From positions 62,001-126,000 of the forward strand of contig JAOEUK010000002.1 of NCBI GenBank assembly GCA_028382965.1: 64,000 nt of DNA, read 5' to 3'. Source of the stretch: Candidatus Puniceispirillum sp. GTDB taxonomy: Bacteria; Pseudomonadota; Alphaproteobacteria; Puniceispirillales; Puniceispirillaceae. Positions 10,201-19,365 of this stretch are shown in pieces; within the stretch, counting starts at the first letter, position 1; the number at the start of each line of letters is the position of its first letter. Both the position numbers and the translations under genes were made by a program. The notes under the pieces are model-generated. The model had not been told where the DNA came from, searched no databases, and worked only from the letters and a program-made list of their open reading frames with translations.

Positions 10201-10925
10201 TATTTACCACCTTCATCAAGCTGACGTGCTAGTAGCGTACTGAATTCTTGTGCAAATGTCTCAAGCCGTGCACCAAAACGCTCCAGATCACCGGCAAATT
10301 TATTATAGGCAATAACCGCTGGAATCGCTGCGGCTAAACCAAGTGCCGTGGCAAAAAGCGCCTCGGCAATACCGGGAGCAACTACCGCAAGGCTCGTATT
10401 TTTTGATTCGGCAATTGATTGAAATGAACTCATTATTCCCCAGACCGTGCCAAGCAATCCAACAAAAGGCGACACAGAGCCGATTGAAGCCAAAAGATTC
10501 ATCCCGCGTTCCAAACGTTCCATCTCACGGGTAATGGTAAAATTCATTGATCGATCAATCCGGCTAACCAACGATGCCCTCAAATCAGCACGACCAGAAT
10601 CAGCAAGTCCATGTGAGTTTGCACGCCGCCATTCTCGCATCGCTGCAACAAATACTATCGACATCGCATCACGAGGGGTTGCGCCAGTTTGATCATAAAG
10701 TGTGTCAAGCGAGCCTCCTGACCAGAAAGAGTTTTCAAATACTTGGGCTAAACGCCGTTCTCTTCGGATGATTATAATTTTGTCTGCCACAATGGCCCAA
10801 CACCAAATCGATGCCAAAACTAATAGGAGCATCACAAGCTTTACAAAAGGGTCCGCTGCCCAGAATAAGCCCATGATACTAAGATCCGCACTTGCATGCG
10901 TTACAGTCATTTCCACAGAATTCAT
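10200..10925 (-). CDS. tolQ: Proton-channel subunit TolQ (MotA/ExbB family)
   Basis: Forms the stator-like channel with TolR. The 241 residues show a first membrane helix at about 28-50 and two more from about 135 to 200. The family signature is ASIGSVSPFVGLLGTVWGIMSSF, followed by GIAEALFATALGLAAAIPAVIAYN. It lies 69 bp after ybgC, completing the set ybgC-tolQ-tolR-tolA-tolB-pal-cpoB. Confidence 0.97.
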   Translation of the reverse strand: MNSVEMTVTHASADLSIMGLFWAADPFVKLVMLLLVLASIWCWAIVADKIIIIRRERRLAQVFENSFWSGGSLDTLYDQTGATPRDAMSIVFVAAMREWRRANSHGLADSGRADLRASLVSRIDRSMNFTITREMERLERGMNLLASIGSVSPFVGLLGTVWGIMSSFQSIAESKNTSLAVVAPGIAEALFATALGLAAAIPAVIAYNKFAGDLERFGARLETFAQEFSTLLARQLDEGGK

Positions 10926-10994
10926 TTATCTACCCTTTGTTCTCGCCTTGAAGGCATTTGTTTTGGTACCATCTTCAAACTGCCACTATGTGGC

Positions 10995-11513
10995 TCAACT
11001 CATAAAACCGGAAAACTTAGTTTTGATTGCTTCAGGCAATCGACAAATTTTAGGCTTTTTACCTTTTACAAACTTGACGAGTCCTATGTCTACGATAAGT
11101 CGGGCAAGAATATGGCCATTATCACGATTTATTATTTTTTGATGTAACTTCAAAGTGGCCCCTCCGAGCCTTGCAAGGCTGCTTTCAATCTCAAGCACTG
11201 CACCAAGGCCAGATGGCAGAAGAAAATCAATTTCTAAACGTCGCACAACAAACCCAAGGTTCCCAATAGTCAACATTTCCGACTGGTCAATTCCAAGATA
11301 ACGCAGCCATGCTGACCTTGCACGCTCAGAGAAGGCTAAATATTGCGCGTGATAGACAACACCACCAGCATCTGTATCCTCATATTGAACACGAAGTGTG
11401 TAGAGGTGACATGGGCCATCCAAGACACCATCCAGCGCAGAGTCCCATTTTGCGCCATAGTGCGCATTCGTGCCAGCCACTTGCAGTTTTTGCTGCCGAT
11501 CAACATCCTTCAT
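10995..11513 (-). CDS. ybgC: Tol-Pal associated acyl-CoA thioesterase YbgC
   Basis: Hotdog-fold thioesterase that hydrolyses acyl-CoA or acyl-ACP and is linked to phospholipid handling near Tol-Pal. The motif VQYEDTDAGGVVYHAQYLAFSERAR, starting near residue 43, carries the catalytic Asp of the 4-hydroxybenzoyl-CoA-thioesterase type. The protein has about 35 extra N-terminal residues before the fold, so a later start is possible, but no better-placed ATG stands out. It sits between ruvB and tolQ, as usual in proteobacteria, 3 bp after the ruvB stop. Confidence 0.94.
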   Translation of the reverse strand: MKDVDRQQKLQVAGTNAHYGAKWDSALDGVLDGPCHLYTLRVQYEDTDAGGVVYHAQYLAFSERARSAWLRYLGIDQSEMLTIGNLGFVVRRLEIDFLLPSGLGAVLEIESSLARLGGATLKLHQKIINRDNGHILARLIVDIGLVKFVKGKKPKICRLPEAIKTKFSGFMS

Positions 11514-11516
11514 GCG

Positions 11517-12581
11517 CTAATTTATTTCTGCCTCGTCACTAGCAGCCTGTGCCAGAAGGTCAAGTTGTTTGGAAGCAGCCAGCGGGGGCCTCATACCAAG
11601 ATACTCCCAACCGGCCACTGATAAACACCTTCCACGAGGCGTACGCATCAATAACCCCGTTTGCATCAGATAGGGTTCAATTACCTCTTCTAGAACATCG
11701 CGCTGTTCAGACAGGACAGCCGCAAGTGTTTCCACTCCAACCGGCCCGCCAGCATATGACTCAGCCAAACAGTTAAGATACCGACGGTCCATCTGGTCAA
11801 GGCCAATTGCATCCACCTCAAGGCGATGCAAGGCAGCATCTGCAACAGCAGCGGTCACTGCTCCAGCCTTTTCTACCGCAGCAATATCACGAACACGCCT
11901 TAACAAGCGTCCGGCCACCCGGGGTGTACCGCGTGCCCGGCCGGCAATTTCAGCAGCACCATCCAAGCCAAGATCAAGTGCCAGTTTAGCTGCCTGCTTA
12001 GTTAAGATTGTTGAAAGCTCATCAGCATTATAGAATTGCATCCGCATCTGAATGCCAAATCGATCGCGTAACGGGGTTGTTAATAGGCCCGAACGTGTTG
12101 TCGCGCCAACCAGCGTAAACGGCGGCAAATCAATGCGTACCGAACGCGCAGACGGCCCTTCGCCAATAATCAGATCAAGTTGAAAATCTTCCATTGCCGG
12201 ATAAAGCACTTCTTCAACTGCCGGCGCTAGCCGATGAATTTCATCAATAAACAACACATCGCGTGGCTGTAAATTTGTCAATAGCGCCGCCAGATCGCCA
12301 GCCCGTAAAATCACCGGCCCTGATGTCGCCCGAAACCCAACCCCCAATTCAGCAGCGATGATTTGCGCCAATGTTGTTTTGCCAAGACCCGGCGGGCCAT
12401 GCAGCAGTGTGTGATCCATCGCATCACCCCGGTCACGCGCGGCATGGATAAAGGTTTCCAGATTCCGCCGCCCATTACCTTGACCAATAAATTCGAAAAG
12501 CGAAGTTGGGCGCAGCGCATTGTCGCCACGTTCATGGCTGTCAGCATCAATCAAGCGGTTTAATTCATCTGATTGGGTCAT
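11517..12581 (-). CDS. ruvB: Holliday junction branch-migration helicase RuvB
   Basis: AAA+ ring motor that drives branch migration with RuvA. It shows [11 protein letters not shown] near residue 25, Walker [13 protein letters not shown], Walker [10 protein letters not shown], sensor 1 LVGATTRSG and the winged-helix end [13 protein letters not shown]. Length (354 residues) is normal. The start overlaps the ruvA stop by 4 nt. The order ruvC-ruvA-ruvB is transcribed toward the tol genes. Confidence 0.98.
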   Translation of the reverse strand: MTQSDELNRLIDADSHERGDNALRPTSLFEFIGQGNGRRNLETFIHAARDRGDAMDHTLLHGPPGLGKTTLAQIIAAELGVGFRATSGPVILRAGDLAALLTNLQPRDVLFIDEIHRLAPAVEEVLYPAMEDFQLDLIIGEGPSARSVRIDLPPFTLVGATTRSGLLTTPLRDRFGIQMRMQFYNADELSTILTKQAAKLALDLGLDGAAEIAGRARGTPRVAGRLLRRVRDIAAVEKAGAVTAAVADAALHRLEVDAIGLDQMDRRYLNCLAESYAGGPVGVETLAAVLSEQRDVLEEVIEPYLMQTGLLMRTPRGRCLSVAGWEYLGMRPPLAASKQLDLLAQAASDEAEIN

Positions 12582-13216
12582 GCGCCAATTTCCCGCAGGG
12601 CGGCTGCAATTACATCTGAAAGATTATCGCTGGACGATTTCGTTTGCACCCGCATCACAGCACTATGTGCCTCGGCACGGCCATAACCGAGATTAGCCAA
12701 TGCGGATACTGCATCACCAAACAGCCCAGCCGCCACAATGACGCCCGCCTCGCCTACCATGCTTGTACCACCCTTAGCATCACCAATGGACAAAGCACCG
12801 CCGAGGGTGGAAATCTTCACAATTTTTTCGCCAAGTTCATTCACAACGCGTTGAGCAATCTTTGGCCCCACGCCATCAGCTCTAGCGACCATGGCCTTGT
12901 CACCAGAAATAATAGCGTTGGTTAAATCTGCTGGTGCAAGAACAGACAAGATAGCCATCGCCGCCTTGGCACCAACACCCTGAACAGTGGTTAACAGCCG
13001 GAAGGCATCGCGTTCAGCAAAATCTAAAAAGCCAAATAAAGTCATGCTGTCTTCACGAACTTGCATTTCAGTTAATAAGGTTACCTCGCCACTCATCGTT
13101 TCCAGCTGACTTTGCGTGCGGCCAGACACATGCACAGCATAGCCAACGCCATGAACATCTAGAATGGTATGCTGGTCATCAGTTTGCACTATGCTGCCGC
13201 ACAATTGCACAATCAT
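12578..13216 (-). CDS. ruvA: Holliday junction DNA-binding protein RuvA
   Basis: Tetramer that holds the four-way junction and loads RuvB. The N-terminal OB-fold ([13 protein letters not shown]) is followed by helix-hairpin-helix motifs ([15 protein letters not shown] and [19 protein letters not shown]). A flexible linker of about 30 residues leads to the C-terminal domain III ([19 protein letters not shown]), which contacts RuvB. It overlaps ruvC by 4 nt and ruvB by 4 nt, so all three are coupled. Confidence 0.98.
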   Translation of the reverse strand: MIVQLCGSIVQTDDQHTILDVHGVGYAVHVSGRTQSQLETMSGEVTLLTEMQVREDSMTLFGFLDFAERDAFRLLTTVQGVGAKAAMAILSVLAPADLTNAIISGDKAMVARADGVGPKIAQRVVNELGEKIVKISTLGGALSIGDAKGGTSMVGEAGVIVAAGLFGDAVSALANLGYGRAEAHSAVMRVQTKSSSDNLSDVIAAALREIGA

Positions 13217-13788
13217 ATTTTGCCTCCATTGCCAGCATCATCGCGGACAAGTGCCGCAGCAATGGCTGCCGACAGGCCGCCAACAGCTCTACCCTCATTT
13301 GATCCTACCCTGACATCCAATAGTTTGCCAGCGCCATTGCTTGCCGCAATTGCGATGGCCAGCGCATCAGCCGCATCCGCATTCTTGGCGGTAACAGCCA
13401 ACAACCGCGTAACCATTTCCTGCACCTGTTTTTTATCTGCTGCACCAGTGCCAGTAACCGCTTTTTTAACAGCACGCGCAGACACCTCACCTACTGACAG
13501 TCCATTGACACCACAAACAAGGAGGCCAGCGCCACGCGCCATTCCGAGACGAAGCGCCGATCCAGCTGATTTTGCCACAAATATCTGCTCAATCACCGCC
13601 TGGTCTGGTTTATGTTCAGCAATCACGTTGCCAAGCCCTTCAAAAATAATTCTCAGACGATTTGCATCATCAAGATCAGGCATAGGCTGAATTGCACCAT
13701 TGGCAATATGGTGCAGGCGACCATTATCACATGCAATCACACCCCAACCAGTGTTTCGCAGTCCTGGGTCAATACCGAGGATCCGCAT
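13213..13788 (-). CDS. ruvC: Holliday junction endonuclease RuvC
   Basis: Dimeric nuclease that cuts the junction symmetrically. The RNase H-fold acidic residues are visible: Asp7 in GIDPGLRNTGWG, Glu in AVIEQIFVAKSAGSALRLG, and the C-terminal DAADALAIAIA pair. Length (191 residues) is slightly above the E. coli protein (173). It lies 12 bp after yebC and starts the ruvCAB cluster. Confidence 0.98.
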   Translation of the reverse strand: MRILGIDPGLRNTGWGVIACDNGRLHHIANGAIQPMPDLDDANRLRIIFEGLGNVIAEHKPDQAVIEQIFVAKSAGSALRLGMARGAGLLVCGVNGLSVGEVSARAVKKAVTGTGAADKKQVQEMVTRLLAVTAKNADAADALAIAIAASNGAGKLLDVRVGSNEGRAVGGLSAAIAAALVRDDAGNGGKI

Positions 13789-13800
13789 CAGCTACACTGC

Positions 13801-14541
13801 CTAAGTAAGCTTGGCAATGACGTCATCCGAAATATCAAAATTTGATACAACATTCTGTACATCTTCATTGTCATCAAGCGCATCGAGCAGCTTTAACAAA
13901 GTTGATGCCTGCGCTTCATCAACGGTAATCAAATTTCGTGGTTTCCATGTCAGGCCTGATTCCTCAGGCGCACCAAACACAGTCTCAAGCGCTTCACGAA
14001 CCGCGTTGAAATCTTCTGGCGAGCAGGTAATTTCATGCCCATTATCATCCGAGTCCACATTGTCCACGCCTGCTTCAAGAGCAGCCTCAAATATTATATC
14101 AGCATCAGCGGCATCTACCGAGTAAATAACCTGCCCTACTCGATCAAACATAAAGCTAACCGATCCAGTCTCACCAAGTGCCCCACCATACCTATTGAAC
14201 GCAGCGCGCACCTCTGACGCTGTACGGTTTCTGTTATCGGTCACGGAGTCAACGATCAAAGCCGTGCCGCCAGGCCCATAACCTTCATAGCGGATCTCAT
14301 CATAACTTTCACCCTCACCACCCTCTGCACGCTTGAGCACACGTTCAATATTATCCTTTGGCATATTTGCGGCACGCGCTGCCAATAATGCTGTACGCAG
14401 GCGCGGATTTGAGTCAGGGTCAGCGCTACTGCGAGCAGCTACAGTCAATTCCTTGATCAGACGGCCAAAAATTTTTGCACGCTTTTTATCCTGCGCACCT
14501 TTGCGGTGCATGATATTCTTAAATTTAGAATGACCTGCCAT
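13801..14541 (-). CDS. yebC: YebC/PmpR family protein
   Basis: Ribosome-associated or DNA-binding factor of the YebC/TACO1 family; the family was long called a transcription regulator and is now tied to translation of proline-rich stretches. It opens [24 protein letters not shown] and contains [16 protein letters not shown] and [23 protein letters not shown]. Length (246 residues) is typical. It sits directly before ruvC, its usual place in proteobacteria. Confidence 0.96.
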   Translation of the reverse strand: MAGHSKFKNIMHRKGAQDKKRAKIFGRLIKELTVAARSSADPDSNPRLRTALLAARAANMPKDNIERVLKRAEGGEGESYDEIRYEGYGPGGTALIVDSVTDNRNRTASEVRAAFNRYGGALGETGSVSFMFDRVGQVIYSVDAADADIIFEAALEAGVDNVDSDDNGHEITCSPEDFNAVREALETVFGAPEESGLTWKPRNLITVDEAQASTLLKLLDALDDNEDVQNVVSNFDISDDVIAKLT

Positions 14542-14718
14542 GATCTCTTATTGATTTTTCTTCTGTGAAACTAAGGTTGTTAGACAAGAGCATTAAACCA
14601 ACGCTAGGATTTATAGTTATACCAGATCAAAGCTTATGTAACTACCCTTAGCCAAGATTTTTCATTATAATTAATGCGTCGCGCTAAACAGAGGTTTTGT
14701 CCGTTTTGCGGTCAACAA

Positions 14719-15516
14719 TCAGGTTACTGCCAAAACCCCACCACGGCGCAGAGGATAAATCGCGCTGGCAAGTCCAGAATCTTCAGCCTCTACAATCACC
14801 CCACTCAGAGTGATCGGACCCATTGCCACTGAAAGCCGCGCATTACCACGGCCTAGAAAGCGATCCATTGCCGTTTCTTTCTCCATACCGATCACGCTAT
14901 TATAATCCCCGCACATACCGGCATCTGTTTGATACGCAGTACCGTTCGCGAGGATCTGATGATCAGCAGTTGGAATATGAGTATGGGTTCCAACCAACAA
15001 TGAGGCACGACCATCAGCATAATGGCCAAGAGCCATTTTTTCTGATGTTGCCTCGCCATGGGCATCAACAAGAATAAAATCAGCATCGCGGCCCAGCTTG
15101 TTACGAACCAGCGCGTCATTAACTGCGGTAAAAACCGGATCATTAGGCGCCATAAACAAATTGGTCATGACATTAACCGCGACAAGCCTCATTCCAGCGG
15201 CGTTTGTGACCTGCACCGTGCCGTTTCCCGGCGTGCCCTCAGCCATGTTCAGTGGCCGCAGTAAGCGCGGCTCAGCAACAATGTAGTCAATAATTTCTTT
15301 TTTGTCCCAAACATGGTTACCAGTGGTTAGAACATCAGCGCCAGCAGCAAACAGGGCTTCGCAGATTGTTGGAGTGACACCAAAACCACCAGCAGCATTC
15401 TCGCAATTTACTACAATAAAATCAAGCTTCAGTTCGGCACGTAAATCTGGCAATTGCTCAATCACTTCATTGCGAGCTATCCGTCCAACGATGTCTCCCA
15501 AAAACAAAACGCGCAT
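14719..15516 (-). CDS. YmdB-type metallophosphoesterase
   Basis: Member of the TIGR00282/YmdB family; B. subtilis YmdB is a metal-dependent 2',3'-cyclic-nucleotide phosphodiesterase that affects biofilm and motility decisions. Metal-binding motifs are visible in order: LFLGDIVGR (residues 4-12), NCENAAGGFG, TTGNHVWDKKE, DAHGEATSEK and VGTHTHIPTAD. The full length of 265 residues matches the family. The gene follows ygfA on the same strand with a 63-bp gap. The physiological substrate here cannot be told from sequence. Confidence 0.9.
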   Translation of the reverse strand: MRVLFLGDIVGRIARNEVIEQLPDLRAELKLDFIVVNCENAAGGFGVTPTICEALFAAGADVLTTGNHVWDKKEIIDYIVAEPRLLRPLNMAEGTPGNGTVQVTNAAGMRLVAVNVMTNLFMAPNDPVFTAVNDALVRNKLGRDADFILVDAHGEATSEKMALGHYADGRASLLVGTHTHIPTADHQILANGTAYQTDAGMCGDYNSVIGMEKETAMDRFLGRGNARLSVAMGPITLSGVIVEAEDSGLASAIYPLRRGGVLAVT

Positions 15517-15579
15517 TAAATTTTCCCTTTAATTATGCTTCCAGCGTTCAAAAAAACAAGCATATTGCTGTTGACAGCA

Positions 15580-16212
15580 TTAATTTTTAATTGACCTTTT
15601 GGGCTCGAATAGACCAGCCGGTCCCAGCACCGCATCCAGAGGCATGTCATTGGGCCCAGCTGGTACTTTGTTTAACTTTTGTCCATTATAGGCAATACCA
15701 ATTAATACCACATGTTTTCTAGAATCACGCAAGGCAGCCAGCGTGCGGTCATAGAAACCACCCCCATATCCAAGCCGCCAGCCATTTGAGTCAAATGCCA
15801 GCATTGGCGCCAAAATTACGTTAGGTATACAAATCTCATTACTTATCGGAGGCTGTTTTGTTCCATAAGGCCCATCATCAAGTTTCCCGTTTACTAGCCA
15901 ACGATGAAAAATCAGAGGTTGGCCTTTTGCTGGTGTGACCGGCAAAGCCAAATCACAACCAGAACTGGCGAGACCTTCCAGAAGGACAAGCGGCGACAAT
16001 TCACTACGGATGGGAATATATCCAGCAAAGGTAACTCTACCATAACGATTTACAAGCATAGCGGCGTGATCAGAGAGGATGTCAGCAGCGTCCGGCTCTA
16101 AAACGGCCAGCTCATCACGCCTATACCCAGCTTGCCTCCGGCAGGCCGCTTTCGTTGCATCAAGATCTAAAATGGTTTCTGCCTCAAAATCGCATTTTGG
16201 GGTGGACGGCAT
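15580..16212 (-). CDS. ygfA: 5-formyltetrahydrofolate cyclo-ligase
   Basis: ATP-dependent conversion of 5-formyl-THF to 5,10-methenyl-THF, returning the storage form to the one-carbon pool. The family motif GYGGGFYDRTLA is near residue 149, preceded by PMLAFDSNGWRLG; the N-terminal Lys/Arg-rich helix (ATKAACRRQAGYRRDELA) is also typical. It lies directly downstream of 6S RNA, the same arrangement as ssrS-ygfA in E. coli and many alphaproteobacteria, so the two are probably one transcript. Confidence 0.93.
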   Translation of the reverse strand: MPSTPKCDFEAETILDLDATKAACRRQAGYRRDELAVLEPDAADILSDHAAMLVNRYGRVTFAGYIPIRSELSPLVLLEGLASSGCDLALPVTPAKGQPLIFHRWLVNGKLDDGPYGTKQPPISNEICIPNVILAPMLAFDSNGWRLGYGGGFYDRTLAALRDSRKHVVLIGIAYNGQKLNKVPAGPNDMPLDAVLGPAGLFEPKRSIKN

Positions 16213-16232
16213 TCATTCCTCGTAGTGATTAG

Positions 16233-16407
16233 AAATAAGTGGCAACGGCCACCTCAACCGTCGGTTTAATCATCCTCTGTGACCTGCTTTGCAGGTGGGT
16301 GCCGCAATAACCAGACCACGATCCAGCCAGAGGCAGCTCCCTAGAGAAAATTTATGGCCCCAGGGATTGAAGACCAAACGTGAAAAAGTAGCCGTCGCCT
16401 ACCTATT
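16233..16407 (-). ncRNA. ssrS: 6S RNA
   Basis: A stretch between zapA and ygfA folds as 6S RNA, which binds the RNA polymerase-sigma70 holoenzyme as a promoter mimic. The two ends form a long closing stem: the minus-strand 5' arm (plus coordinates 16388-16407) pairs over about 19 bp with the 3' arm (16233-16251), with several G-U pairs and one bulge. The interior contains the CCCTGGGGCC and CTCTAGGGAG sequences expected around the central bubble. The approximate length is 175 nt. Evidence is synteny plus hand folding; a covariance-model search (Rfam RF00013) would confirm it. Confidence 0.82.
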
Positions 16408-16410
16408 GAT

Positions 16411-16716
16411 CTAGAAGCTTGTTGCACCAGATGCAAGCTTTGATGCGAGTGCCGCAATCCTCTCCGCAGCATCTTCTAGCGCCACAGCAGCCATATTATC
16501 AGTGGAGGTTGGTGGTGCAACGTTACGGTCAGCGAGGATAAGAGCGACCATAGCGAGCAACCGCGCCTCACCAATCTGTCCTACTGAAGCGGTCAGCGAC
16601 TTTATCACCGCTTCAACTTCGGTGCCCAGTTTGGCAACATGGTTTTCTTCACCAGCCCCACAGCCAATCTGATAAGGGTGTCCGTTCAGGCGGATAGTGA
16701 CAACCGATTGGCTCAT
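16411..16716 (-). CDS. zapA: Cell division protein ZapA
   Basis: Small protein that cross-links FtsZ protofilaments at the division site. It begins with VTIRLNGHPYQIGCGAGEENHVAKLG, a clear ZapA N-terminal domain, followed by a coiled-coil tail (ALEDAAERIAALASKLA). It has 101 residues, normal for alphaproteobacterial ZapA. The start overlaps the upstream coiled-coil gene by 4 nt, and 6S RNA follows immediately. Confidence 0.92.
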   Translation of the reverse strand: MSQSVVTIRLNGHPYQIGCGAGEENHVAKLGTEVEAVIKSLTASVGQIGEARLLAMVALILADRNVAPPTSTDNMAAVALEDAAERIAALASKLASGATSF

Positions 16717-16952
16717 TCAGAGTCTCCATCTTTGGTCTCAACAGACCCAATCAGGGCAATCAAGGCGATCGCCTCATCCAGCTTAGCCTCAATGATGCTA
16801 ACCTCATTAACCAGCTCTGAAACGCCACTATCAAGATTTTTTTGGCCATGCGTTTGAGATAAACTCGCTGCTGCAAATGTCTGGACCACAGACAATTCCA
16901 ATGCCGTGAGGGCATCACTGAGCTGCTCTTGAGCATTTTGCAGTCGCGTCAT
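16713..16952 (-). CDS. Small coiled-coil protein (DUF4164-like)
   Basis: This 79-residue protein is predicted to be almost entirely helical, with heptad-like Leu/Ala spacing (LQNAQEQLSDALTALELSVVQTF and VSIIEAKLDEAIALIALIG). It fits the short coiled-coil proteins (DUF4164) that sit between tkt and zapA in many alphaproteobacteria. Overlap with zapA by 4 nt suggests a shared role at the divisome or in ZapA/FtsZ bundling, but that is inferred from position only. It starts with ATG at 16952, next to the divergent tkt promoter region. Confidence 0.8.
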   Translation of the reverse strand: MTRLQNAQEQLSDALTALELSVVQTFAAASLSQTHGQKNLDSGVSELVNEVSIIEAKLDEAIALIALIGSVETKDGDSE

Positions 16953-17280
16953 TACCAGCTTAATCTCACTATTTTTGCTCTCTCAGCCACTACCATCTTC
17001 CATATATTTTACCATACTGGTGGCATAGGGAAGTCTGATTTTTTTTCTTAAACATAATGCATTATTGATAAAGTTTGCCTGATTCACAAATTGAAATAAA
17101 GTGCAAAATTTATTTTTTCCACAAAGGAGGTCTGCATACTTGTGATAATGTTGATTTATGGCGCATTGACGAATGATCCTAACACGGGCAAATTGCGCCC
17201 CATCACCATTTGCTAAGTAGTCTTTTTACACCAAGCCCGTTAATGCCTAATTTTTAATACAACAATTATTGGAGACATTT
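16953..17280. other. Divergent promoter region, zapA operon versus tkt
   Basis: The 328-bp AT-rich gap serves both directions. It includes a strong Shine-Dalgarno-like AAGGAGG at 17124-17130 and an extended -10-like element overlapping it (see 17141-17149). A short frame GTG(17142)-TAA(17216) would encode 24 residues. No longer gene is visible on either strand. Confidence 0.5.
17141..17149 (+). promoter_or_regulatory. tkt: Possible extended -10 of the tkt promoter
   Basis: TGTGATAAT fits an extended -10 (TGN followed by GATAAT, one mismatch to TATAAT). No good -35 hexamer lies 16-18 bp upstream, which extended -10 promoters can tolerate. A transcript from about 17156 would carry a 125-nt leader before tkt. 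The same bases overlap a small frame with an AAGGAGG site, so a leader peptide is the competing reading. Confidence 0.35.
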
Positions 17281-19257
17281 ATGCCGAATCCGTCAGAACG
17301 TCAAACGATGGCAAATGCAATTCGAGCATTGGCGATGGATGCTGTACAGGCTGCTAATTCTGGTCATCCAGGGATGCCCATGGGCATGGCTGACGCAGTA
17401 ACAGCGCTGTTTTGTGATCATCTAAAATTTGATGCTGCTAGTCCCGATTGGCCTGATCGTGACCGCTTTGTGCTTTCGGCTGGACATGGGTCAATGCTGA
17501 TCTACGCCCTACTACACCTCACGGGTTACGAGGATATGACTGTTGAACAGATTCGCAATTTCCGCCAACTGGGAGCAAAAACTGCAGGGCATCCAGAATT
17601 TGGATATGCCAAAGGCATAGAAACCACTACTGGCCCGCTTGGTCAAGGTATTGCTAATGCTGTTGGCATGGCCATGGCGGAACGCCATCTGGCCGCACGT
17701 TATGGCGATGATCTTGTGGACCACAGCACCTATGTTGTCGTTGGTGATGGATGCCTAATGGAAGGTGTCAGCCATGAAGCAGCATCAATGGCGGGCCATA
17801 TGGAATTGGGTCGATTAATAGTTCTATTCGACGATAATAACATTTCAATAGATGGTAGTACCAATTTATCAACATCGGATGACACCGTAGCCAGATTTAA
17901 AGCCTATGGATGGCAGGTTTTAAGTTGTGATGGACACGATATGAGAGCAGTTTCAGCCTCCATTAACGATGCCAAAGCGGATGGCCGGCCGAGTATAATA
18001 TGTTGTAAAACCGTCATTGGTTTTGGTGCGCCAAACAAACAAGGTACATCTGGCGTCCATGGTTCACCGCTTGGCGATACTGAAATTGCTTTGGCGCGTG
18101 AAACACTTGATTGGCCCTATCCACCGTTTGAAATTCCATCAAACATTCTAGACTTATGGCGAGCTGTTGGCGCCAAGGGTGCCAAGAATCACAAAGCCTG
18201 GCAGAATCGCCTGAGTTCAAGTGGGAACCGTGCAGCCTTCAACGCTGCCATTCACAACAATTTTGATCAACCAGTTGCCAAGGCCATTTTGGCATGGAAA
18301 AACCAACTGGCCAGCGAGCCACAAAAGTTGGCGACTCGCGTTTCCAGTCAAAAGGCCATCGAGGCTGTATTACCAGCCTGCCCAACTTTGTTTGGCGGCT
18401 CAGCTGATCTGACCGGATCAAACAATACCAAAGTTTCAGACCATAAAATTTTTGATCGAAAAAATTATGATGGCAACTACATTCATTATGGTGTTCGCGA
18501 GCATGGCATGGCGGCGGCAATGAACGGTCTTGCGCTTCATGGTGGAGTTGTTCCTTTTGGAGGCACCTTCATGGTCTTTACCGACTACTGCCGTCCATCA
18601 ATTCGACTGTCTGCCCTAATGGGGCAGCGTGTGATATATGTGATGACACATGATTCGATTGGACTTGGTGAAGATGGGCCGACCCACCAGCCAGTAGAAC
18701 ACCTAGCAGCCTTGAGGGCTATTCCAAACCTATTAGTGTTTCGTCCTGGTGACGCGGTAGAAACAGCTGAAGCTTGGCAAACGGCTCTTGAAGCAAAATC
18801 CACCCCATCCATTCTGGCTTTAAGTCGGCAAGGATTAGAACAGTTTCGTAGCGGCGATATGACCGAAAATAAAACTGCAAAGGGTGCCTATGTGGCAGCT
18901 GACTGTGATGGTGAACGCCAGATCACACTGATGGCGTCAGGCTCTGAGGTTGGCATTGCCTTGACCGCAAAGTCCATGCTGGCAGAAACTGGTATAAAGG
19001 CAGCGGTTGTTTCAGTGCCCTGCCTGGATTTGTTTTTCATTCAAGATGCCGATTATCGAAGTAAGATTTTGAGTACGACGCCACGTATTGCCATCGAAGC
19101 AGGACTTCAACAAGGTTGGGACCGCTTGCTTGGCGATAACGATACTTTTATTGGAATGGTTGGTTTTGGTGCGTCTGCGCCAATTAATGATCTTTTTAAC
19201 CATTTTGGCATTACCGCTGGTGCAGTGGTTGATGCCGCCAAGCGCCAGCTTGGATAG
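17281..19257 (+). CDS. tkt: Transketolase
   Basis: Thiamine-diphosphate enzyme that moves two-carbon units between sugar phosphates in the pentose phosphate pathway. Signatures in order: AANSGHPGMPMGMAD (about residue 25), the ThDP/Mg site GDGCLMEGVSHEAASMAGH with FDDNNISIDG, and in the second half the pyrimidine-domain FVFTD-type segment with TMVFTDYCRPSIRLSAL and THDSIGLGEDGPTHQPVEHLA. I chose ATG at 17281 because GGAGA sits 5 bp before it; a TTG 12 bp upstream is in frame but overlaps that site. The length is 658 residues. gap follows 108 bp later; the frequent third partner pgk is not here. Confidence 0.97.
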   Translation: MPNPSERQTMANAIRALAMDAVQAANSGHPGMPMGMADAVTALFCDHLKFDAASPDWPDRDRFVLSAGHGSMLIYALLHLTGYEDMTVEQIRNFRQLGAKTAGHPEFGYAKGIETTTGPLGQGIANAVGMAMAERHLAARYGDDLVDHSTYVVVGDGCLMEGVSHEAASMAGHMELGRLIVLFDDNNISIDGSTNLSTSDDTVARFKAYGWQVLSCDGHDMRAVSASINDAKADGRPSIICCKTVIGFGAPNKQGTSGVHGSPLGDTEIALARETLDWPYPPFEIPSNILDLWRAVGAKGAKNHKAWQNRLSSSGNRAAFNAAIHNNFDQPVAKAILAWKNQLASEPQKLATRVSSQKAIEAVLPACPTLFGGSADLTGSNNTKVSDHKIFDRKNYDGNYIHYGVREHGMAAAMNGLALHGGVVPFGGTFMVFTDYCRPSIRLSALMGQRVIYVMTHDSIGLGEDGPTHQPVEHLAALRAIPNLLVFRPGDAVETAEAWQTALEAKSTPSILALSRQGLEQFRSGDMTENKTAKGAYVAADCDGERQITLMASGSEVGIALTAKSMLAETGIKAAVVSVPCLDLFFIQDADYRSKILSTTPRIAIEAGLQQGWDRLLGDNDTFIGMVGFGASAPINDLFNHFGITAGAVVDAAKRQLG

Positions 19258-19304
19258 GGATCCTAGAAAAAATCATTTAGGATATAGTTGCGTCCAAAAA
19301 AAAC

Positions 19305-19310
19305 TATAAT
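19305..19310 (+). promoter_or_regulatory. gap: Possible -10 box upstream of gap
   Basis: A perfect TATAAT lies 55 bp before the gap start in the tkt-gap gap. No good -35 is present at 16-18 bp, so this is a weak candidate for a separate gap promoter. Confidence 0.3.
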
Positions 19311-19365
19311 CGCAAAGAGTTTTGGCAACAAATTGGACAAGGCTTCAACTTAAGGAGATGAATTC

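Noticed and set aside
19260-19283. ATCCTA/TAGGAT inverted repeat after tkt
   Set aside because: The 12-nt loop is AT-rich and no T-run follows, so it does not qualify as an intrinsic terminator.
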